10,895 nucleotides of DNA from an uncultured Acetatifactor sp. (lineage in GTDB: Bacteria; Bacillota; Clostridia; Lachnospirales; Lachnospiraceae). This document shows positions 6,531 to 10,895 of the stretch, one piece after another. Positions within the stretch are counted from its first letter, which is position 1. Each line of letters starts with the position of its first letter. The notes under the pieces were generated by a model, which searched no databases, was not told the DNA's origin, and worked only from the letters and a program-made list of their open reading frames with translations. The position numbers and the translations under genes are program-made. The stretch is taken from positions 1 to 10,895 of the forward strand of contig CAJULV010000089.1 in assembly GCA_910587555.1 (NCBI GenBank), read 5' to 3'.

Positions 6531-8456
6531 TTAGCCGGAATATTCCTGTTTTCTCGCAGCAATCTTACTTTGAAGACTGTCAAGAATATAGCTTCCGCCA
6601 ACCTCTCCGCTATGTCCGTAGTTGGCAATAAGCATATCTCTAAGGGCGATGTTTTTCCTGATATATTCTTCCTGGCGTTCCATCAGCTGTTGAATCTTAC
6701 CGTTACAGCCGGAAATATCTGACGGCTCCAACGATATTCCAACCTTGTTTCTCAAGGCAATTTCCTGCGGCTCTATGCCGAGTTTTTCATAATCAGGATT
6801 ATTTACTTTCATTGGCGTATTGATAAACACAGCCGGTTTTCCTGTTACAAACGAAAATTCAAAAGCGGTTCCGGACCAGTCAGTGATTACCACATCGGAG
6901 TCAAAAATGGAAGTGTTGGAGGTAAAATCCAGTTCAAAATCCAGGTCTTCTCCGGAATATTCCCCATATTGTTTTACGATGGCATCCATCCGCCTACCAT
7001 ACCGCTTTACATACTCGGGATGAGGGCGAACCACAATGTGATATCCCTTTCCCAATAATTCCTGAAGCAGCGTATCTATACAGGAATCCAGAATGTTGTC
7101 TTCCTGCCAGGAAGGCGCTATTAAGATCTTTTTGCATTTCGAGTTTCCAGAGGGCATTACATCATATTGCCTTTGCAGCTTCTCCAACTGGCCATATCCG
7201 CACATGACCAGCTTTTTTTCCGGCAGGCGATTTAGCTCTTCCTGCTTTCTGATTTCAGGCACCTGGAATTCACCCACACAGAGGATGGTATCATAGTAAT
7301 CCAGTGCGCCTGTATGCAGAACCATATGGGTACTCAGCGGGTAATGGAACACATATACATACTCAATGTCTTTACGGACATAACTGCGCTTTATATGATA
7401 ATTATTCAGGTCCGACATGGTCATAACCACCATGTCCGCATCCATTTTCATCATCAGTGTGATCAGCTTTTTTTCAGCGATATAATATCCACGGATCCTG
7501 TTGTTTGTTTTTGCCTTCTCAAATATTGAATCGGCCGGATCGCTTGTGATATAATGAATCGTTACATTTGAGTTCGCCAGCAGATACTCGATAATATTTT
7601 CAAAATATTTGTAAAAACCATTATTTTCCGAGTAAAAAACCAGATGCTTATTGGCTACAGAGAAAAATCTCCTGTAGTCCGCTTTTTCCCTCGCCGCATT
7701 GGGGTCATGCCGGGACTTTTTTCTGCCGCCGCCTATATTTTCCAACTCTGCCAGCTTTCGGCGGCTTTCCTCCAGTATTTCATGATCTATATATTTCTTA
7801 GGATTTATAATCAGATTCAGCACAAACTGCTGCAGGATTGTCAGCAGGTTACTGCAGATCCAATAGGTACCCACGCCAGCCAGCACATATGCGCCCAGCG
7901 TAAGTGATATTCCCACCGAAAATGCCATGGTTCCCAACTGCCCCAGCCTTGTCTGCTCCGCCTGAAGCGGATTCATCTTATTCTGCGCCATGCCGAGAAT
8001 AAGTGCGGATATACCGGCAAGCAGCGGCATACACCAGTACAGGCCTCCTGCCTGATACGGGTATACTGAAAAGTTAATTTTTCCCACAAGCATATCAGCC
8101 GTTGTTAATCCGGCGTATTCAGGAAATTTGACTACATCTATAATTCCAATTAGAATAATAATCTGGATAATCAGAGGCAGCGTTCCTAATAAAGGATGAT
8201 ATTTTTTCTCCTTATACAGAGCGGCTGTTTTGTCTGCGATGGCATCTTTATCTCCAAAATGATTTACCTTTATCATGTTGAGATATGGCTTCATTTTTAC
8301 CATTTTAATTCCGTTTTTCTGTGTCCAGATACCGATGGGAAACAGTATAATCTTGGTAATCAGCGTAAAAAGAATCATGGCAATAATGTAGTTCGCTCCA
8401 CTGACTAAAAAGCTGAAAGAAAATAGTTTTGCTAGAAAATTTGACAAATATGTCAT
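6531..8456 (-). CDS. YidC/Oxa1-like membrane domain fused to a TagF-like CDP-glycerol glycerophosphotransferase domain
   Basis: This is a 641-residue fusion. Residues 1 to about 225 are a YidC/Oxa1 insertase-like region: a first membrane segment at about 22-40 (ending FPIG), a charged cytoplasmic loop with LYKEKKYHPLLGTLP, then four further hydrophobic segments at about 92-109, 140-157, 177-193 and 197-218. A basic linker (about 225-265) leads to a TagF/TagB-type domain. HYITSDP (301-307), APSW (447-450), RPHP (477-480) and TDWSGTAFEF (525-534) match the nucleotide-binding and catalytic signatures of CDP-glycerol glycerophosphotransferases. In this operon the likely donor is a CMP-phosphonate rather than CDP-glycerol (inference). 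The conserved arginine of the YidC groove is Lys35 here. The ATG has AAGGAG seven bases upstream. It is the first gene of the operon. Confidence 0.92.
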   Translation of the reverse strand: MTYLSNFLAKLFSFSFLVSGANYIIAMILFTLITKIILFPIGIWTQKNGIKMVKMKPYLNMIKVNHFGDKDAIADKTAALYKEKKYHPLLGTLPLIIQIIILIGIIDVVKFPEYAGLTTADMLVGKINFSVYPYQAGGLYWCMPLLAGISALILGMAQNKMNPLQAEQTRLGQLGTMAFSVGISLTLGAYVLAGVGTYWICSNLLTILQQFVLNLIINPKKYIDHEILEESRRKLAELENIGGGRKKSRHDPNAAREKADYRRFFSVANKHLVFYSENNGFYKYFENIIEYLLANSNVTIHYITSDPADSIFEKAKTNNRIRGYYIAEKKLITLMMKMDADMVVMTMSDLNNYHIKRSYVRKDIEYVYVFHYPLSTHMVLHTGALDYYDTILCVGEFQVPEIRKQEELNRLPEKKLVMCGYGQLEKLQRQYDVMPSGNSKCKKILIAPSWQEDNILDSCIDTLLQELLGKGYHIVVRPHPEYVKRYGRRMDAIVKQYGEYSGEDLDFELDFTSNTSIFDSDVVITDWSGTAFEFSFVTGKPAVFINTPMKVNNPDYEKLGIEPQEIALRNKVGISLEPSDISGCNGKIQQLMERQEEYIRKNIALRDMLIANYGHSGEVGGSYILDSLQSKIAARKQEYSG

Positions 8457-8599
8457 GGATAATCTCCTTTATAAAGGCAGTATATTATGGTATAATAACC
8501 TTATTCCAAGTAGGAAATGACAGATGCAGTATAAAAATAACTGCAGGCTGTCACCATCGTGTTCAGAACAGAATTATCATATATCGGCAGGGAACTATC
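8457..8599. promoter_or_regulatory. Divergent promoter region between phosphonate operon and signal peptidase gene
   Basis: This 143-base AT-rich gap separates two genes pointing away from each other, so it should hold promoters in both directions. Rightward, a perfect extended -10 element (TGG then TATAAT, 8488-8496) is visible, with only a weak TTTATA 17 bases upstream of the hexamer. Leftward, TTGGAA near 8510 with a TA-rich element 16 bases on is a possible but weak match. The perfect palindrome CCTTTATAAAGG (8466-8477) overlaps the ribosome binding site of the leftward gene, and a short dyad GCAGT/ACTGC (8526-8530 and 8540-8544) lies in the rightward leader. Regulators are unknown. Confidence 0.55.
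8488..8496 (+). promoter_or_regulatory. Extended -10 promoter element for the signal peptidase gene
   Basis: TG, one base, then consensus TATAAT at 8491-8496 form a textbook extended -10 element, which can work without a good -35. Transcription would begin near 8503, giving a leader of roughly 97 bases before the ATG at 8600. Confidence 0.5.
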
Positions 8600-9019
8600 A
8601 TGAAAAAAGTAAAACCCCTTTTCATACTTTTAACTATTTTGCTGTTTACTTTTTTAGTATCCAAATACTGTTATCAGCTATGTCTGATTCACGGAAAATC
8701 AATGGAGCCGACTTACCATAGCTGGCAGCTCACATTGATTGACAAACGTGCAGATGCACCGAAAGCCGGAACAGTAGTAGCTGTTCGTTGTAATGCCCTG
8801 AATGCGGTCATTGTAAAACGGGTCGTTGCCGTTCCAGGTGACAGCCTGATTATCAAGGACGGAATTCTGTATGTTAATGGCACAAAAAGCACGGCAATCT
8901 CTCCTGCGGCATATTATCAGAACGCCGGGATTGCCGCGAATATTATTCATTTAAAAGAAAGTGAATACTTTTTGCTGGGAGATAATTGTGCGGAGAGTAT
9001 TGACAGCCGCAGTGAATAG
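8600..9019 (+). CDS. Type I signal peptidase, truncated by an amber codon
   Basis: The 139-residue product has one N-terminal membrane anchor (about 7-27), then the catalytic serine in HGKSMEPT (Ser34), the catalytic lysine in IVKRVVAVPGD (Lys73), and the box E motif GDNCAESIDSR (127-137). It is therefore a membrane-bound serine-lysine signal peptidase that would cleave exported proteins outside the membrane. The ATG at 8600, with a weak AGGGAA-type ribosome site, places the anchor correctly; a frame open from 8429 only adds non-homologous residues. The TAG at 9017-9019 comes two codons after DSR, where family members continue. The same frame then reads a fitting VGVISASDILG ending to a second TAG at 9080-9082, giving 160 residues in all. 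The gene is divergent from the phosphonate operon. It may be an inactive allele, a tolerated truncation, or read through. Confidence 0.82.
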   Translation: MKKVKPLFILLTILLFTFLVSKYCYQLCLIHGKSMEPTYHSWQLTLIDKRADAPKAGTVVAVRCNALNAVIVKRVVAVPGDSLIIKDGILYVNGTKSTAISPAAYYQNAGIAANIIHLKESEYFLLGDNCAESIDSRSE

Positions 9020-9082
9020 GTGGGAGTTATTTCTGCCTCAGATATTCTGGGCACAATTATTCCGCAGCGGGTTGCACAGTAG
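9020..9082 (+). pseudogene. In-frame C-terminal remainder of the signal peptidase after the amber codon
   Basis: In the same frame as the signal peptidase, 20 codons (starting VGVISASDILGT, ending RVAQ) follow the TAG and run to a second stop at 9080-9082. They resemble the last strand of type I signal peptidases, where DSR is followed by G-x-V and an I-x-G. The match suggests a single substitution made the amber codon recently. Confidence 0.6.
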
Positions 9083-9099
9083 CAAAAAATACTATAAAA

Positions 9100-9387
9100 C
9101 TACTTTTCTGTATTCTCTTTCGTCTCTGTTTTGGTGATAATATCGTCCGATTCCACTTCTTTATTTCGATTCTCATCTACACCCAGCGTTTTGTTGATTT
9201 TCTTCCTGGCTTTACGCCAATAAATCCCAATAACAGCCCCGGCTGCGATTATGATTCCGGCAACTGCCTGGATTACATAGGTAGCCACAGAGGGGTCTAT
9301 ATATGCTTCAGCGGTTTGGGACCAGAGAAGCATGCCGGTAAGTGCTGCGGACGTAAGTACTGCTGCTTTTGCTATTCTCTTTTTCAT
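9100..9387 (-). CDS. Small signal-peptide-bearing membrane protein of unknown function
   Basis: This 95-residue protein has a basic start (MKKRIAK), a hydrophobic core and a good signal peptidase site after SQTAEA (about residue 28). The predicted mature part begins YIDPSVATYVIQAV. A second hydrophobic stretch at about 38-57 ends in the basic stop-transfer sequence WRKARKKINK, and the rest is a charged, acidic tail rich in E, K, N and T. Mature protein would thus have a tiny extracytoplasmic end, one membrane segment and a cytoplasmic tail. The ATG at 9387 has only a weak GAGAG-type ribosome site. Similar small proteins starting YIDP are, as I recall them, found near envelope polymer genes in clostridia, but I assign no function. 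It lies between the GT-C gene and a signal peptidase, suggesting a part in the same surface pathway. Confidence 0.8.
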   Translation of the reverse strand: MKKRIAKAAVLTSAALTGMLLWSQTAEAYIDPSVATYVIQAVAGIIIAAGAVIGIYWRKARKKINKTLGVDENRNKEVESDDIITKTETKENTEK

Positions 9388-9452
9388 GATAATAAGCTCT
9401 CTTTCTTTTTCATATTACGGTTTATATTTTTATGGTCTGTCTTCTGGAATTT

Positions 9453-9680
9453 TTACCTATTGAACTCTGCTCCTGTAGGAAGCAGTGTAGTCAAATCACG
9501 GGCATTTCCTGTTTGAACATATTCTGTTATATAGTTGTCTGCTTCATACTGGTAAAACAAAAATCTGCGCTCGCGATAATCGCCTTCTTTCCAGTCAAAA
9601 ACATTATCGCCGGTTGTGCCGTCCAACAGTTTCAAGTAGGCAGCTTGCAGATCTTCATATGAGTATTTTGTATCTGTTGT
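9453..9680 (-). pseudogene. Out-of-frame coding tail after the GT-C gene (possible frameshifted C-terminus)
   Basis: A 75-codon open stretch lies in a different frame from the glycosyltransferase gene, overlapping its last 49 bases. It reads TTDTKYSYEDLQAAYLKLLD, and later DWKEGDYRERR and YITEYVQTGNARDL, then ends at a TAA. The composition (charged, aromatic, non-repetitive) looks like real protein. Its only start options are a TTG at 9635 without a ribosome binding site, so an independent gene is unlikely. The simplest reading is that one base was lost or gained near 9660-9690 and this was once the soluble tail of the glycosyltransferase. A sequencing error or a remnant of another gene are alternatives. 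I do not recognise the domain. Confidence 0.45.
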
Positions 9681-10895
9681 TTACCTGATGCAGCTAAAAT
9701 ACAAAATATAGGTACATAAGTATACAAATATCTTGCCCTGACTTCAAAAAGTAAAAGATATATGGTAAGCCCAATTAAGGAAAGCATTAATAATAACAAT
9801 TCATTGCGTTTGCCTTTTACCATGCTAAAAGACGAACACATACACAATAAAAGTACCAATATCCATACAAATTGTTCAAGTGTAACAAAAACCATGTAAT
9901 TATCTCCATTTCTATAAAATAGAGAACGCATAAATGGTGCTGCTGCGTTATTGGGACAATCGTATAACTGGTAAAAAAATACCCCTTCCATTCCCCAGGC
10001 AAACGTCCCGTCACTATATGCGATCAGCATTTTTTTAGTGAGATGTTTAAGGAATCCGAGTCCTCCCATTGCAATTATTCTTTCTGCTGCAGCATGTATA
10101 TTTTCTTTATTTCGTTCTCTGTATGAGGTAAATGAATTTGAAAATGTAACATCTTCTTCGCTAAAGACACCGTTTCTTTCCACATTCATTCCCATCATTA
10201 AAAAGTGAGAAACCCCAAATTTTCTTTCTTTGTCAATAAGGATTCCATTACATTCCAATGCATTGTATATACTCCACTGGACACATAAAAAGCATAAAAA
10301 TGTACATAAATATAAGGAGGCAACAGATCTAATATATCTGAGATTCCTTTTAAAATTCTTCAAGAGTGCTGATAACAAAATTGCAATTATAATTATAAAG
10401 CATTGCGGTTTAAGAAAATAACTGATACATCCGATCAAAATAGCACTAAACTGGCTTACTCTCTTTTTCCACGTACAAGTTCTGGGACTTACATATAAAT
10501 AAAATACCAGTACAGGGAAAATGAGGCTCATTGCATCAGAATAATTTATTGCCGACCATGGTGATATTCCAACTAACAGGATACATGCAAAGAATGCAAA
10601 AAGCGAATTACCTACAGTACAGAATAATTTTGCCGATTTATAAACAAAAAAACAAGTGCCTGAATTTATCAGACAATTAATCAGGGCTACAGACATTAAT
10701 TGTCCGCGTTCTCCTTCAAAAATACCAAATAAGGCATGCATCTTCACCAATAAGGCCTGAATCATCATAAATAGTAAATTATTAGGATATTGATGAAAAT
10801 AGTAATTTTTTGCAATTTCTGTATAGTCATTCAAAGCATAATTTTTAGACGCATTCCAGATTACAGATACATCCCAATCTGATAAAAAGATGATA
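9632..10895 (-). CDS. Polytopic GT-C-like membrane glycosyltransferase (5' end outside window)
   Basis: At least 420 residues are present and the frame stays open to the right edge, so the true start lies outside. The TTG at 10834 is not convincing as a start, because the 20 codons upstream of it continue sensibly with SDWDVSVIWNASKNYA. That segment has an acidic pair (DWD) like the catalytic first-loop motif of GT-C enzymes, followed by YYFHQYPNN, common in this class. Around nine or ten hydrophobic segments follow, with a long extracytoplasmic-type loop in the middle and FEVRARYLYTYVP near the C-terminus. Such enzymes move sugars from polyprenyl-phosphate donors to acceptors on the outer face of the membrane. 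Acceptor and sugar are unknown. The coding DNA is visibly richer in A+T than the phosphonate operon (two sampled 60-base lines about 28 and 37 percent GC, against 55 percent in one operon line). Confidence 0.8.
   Translation of the reverse strand, partial: IIFLSDWDVSVIWNASKNYALNDYTEIAKNYYFHQYPNNLLFMMIQALLVKMHALFGIFEGERGQLMSVALINCLINSGTCFFVYKSAKLFCTVGNSLFAFFACILLVGISPWSAINYSDAMSLIFPVLVFYLYVSPRTCTWKKRVSQFSAILIGCISYFLKPQCFIIIIAILLSALLKNFKRNLRYIRSVASLYLCTFLCFLCVQWSIYNALECNGILIDKERKFGVSHFLMMGMNVERNGVFSEEDVTFSNSFTSYRERNKENIHAAAERIIAMGGLGFLKHLTKKMLIAYSDGTFAWGMEGVFFYQLYDCPNNAAAPFMRSLFYRNGDNYMVFVTLEQFVWILVLLLCMCSSFSMVKGKRNELLLLMLSLIGLTIYLLLFEVRARYLYTYVPIFCILAASGKQQIQNTHMKICKLPT

Noticed and set aside
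8429..8599. N-terminal extension of the signal peptidase frame by 57 codons
   Set aside because: The extension crosses the promoter region and the start of the divergent gene, and the residues do not resemble a signal peptidase.
9017..9019. TAG read as pyrrolysine
   Set aside because: The codon is at a non-catalytic spot in a signal peptidase, and nothing in the window suggests pyrrolysine machinery; a nonsense change is simpler.
1..10895. CRISPR arrays, tRNA or rRNA genes, insertion sequences
   Set aside because: No regularly spaced repeats, cloverleaf-like sequence, transposase motifs or terminal inverted repeats were seen on either strand.

Overview
The window looks like part of a low-to-medium GC Firmicute chromosome, most plausibly a gut-type clostridium (Lachnospiraceae-like). 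The clues are strong AGGAGG-type ribosome binding sites, a lone AAA-ATPase/PD-(D/E)XK protein of a family common in anaerobes, TagF-like and YidC-like Gram-positive envelope domains, and a small Gram-positive type I signal peptidase. The genus assignment is an inference.

Layout. (1) 1-277 has no intact gene, but just before the first gene it carries a short decayed copy of that gene's own 3' end. (2) 278-1981 (+) encodes the AAA-ATPase-like/PDDEXK protein. It converges on the next block across a hairpin at 2000-2050. (3) 2052-8456 (-) is a tight four-gene operon, read right to left: a YidC-TagF fusion, a three-domain nucleotidyltransferase-cytidylyltransferase-PEP mutase, an iron-type alcohol dehydrogenase, and phosphonopyruvate decarboxylase. 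(4) 8457-8599 is a divergent promoter region. (5) 8600-9019 (+) is a signal peptidase I whose reading frame is cut by an amber codon 20 codons before the natural end. (6) 9100-9387 (-) is a small secreted or membrane-anchored protein. (7) 9453-10895 (-) is an AT-rich polytopic GT-C-like glycosyltransferase that runs off the right edge and is followed by an out-of-frame coding tail.

How the genes fit together. The central operon encodes a full route from phosphoenolpyruvate to a nucleotide-activated phosphonate. PEP mutase makes phosphonopyruvate, the TPP decarboxylase makes phosphonoacetaldehyde, and the iron-type dehydrogenase most likely reduces it to 2-hydroxyethylphosphonate. The nucleotidyltransferase domains fused to the mutase would form a CMP-phosphonate. 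No aminotransferase is present, which argues against 2-aminoethylphosphonate. The transferase that should use the activated phosphonate is TagF-like (the wall teichoic acid glycerophosphate polymerase family) and is fused to a YidC/Oxa1 membrane domain. The inferred system is a cell-surface phosphonate modification, or a teichoic-acid-like phosphonate polymer, built at the membrane. A GT-C glycosyltransferase, a signal peptidase and a small signal-peptide-bearing protein next door may take part in its assembly. The end product cannot be read from the sequence.
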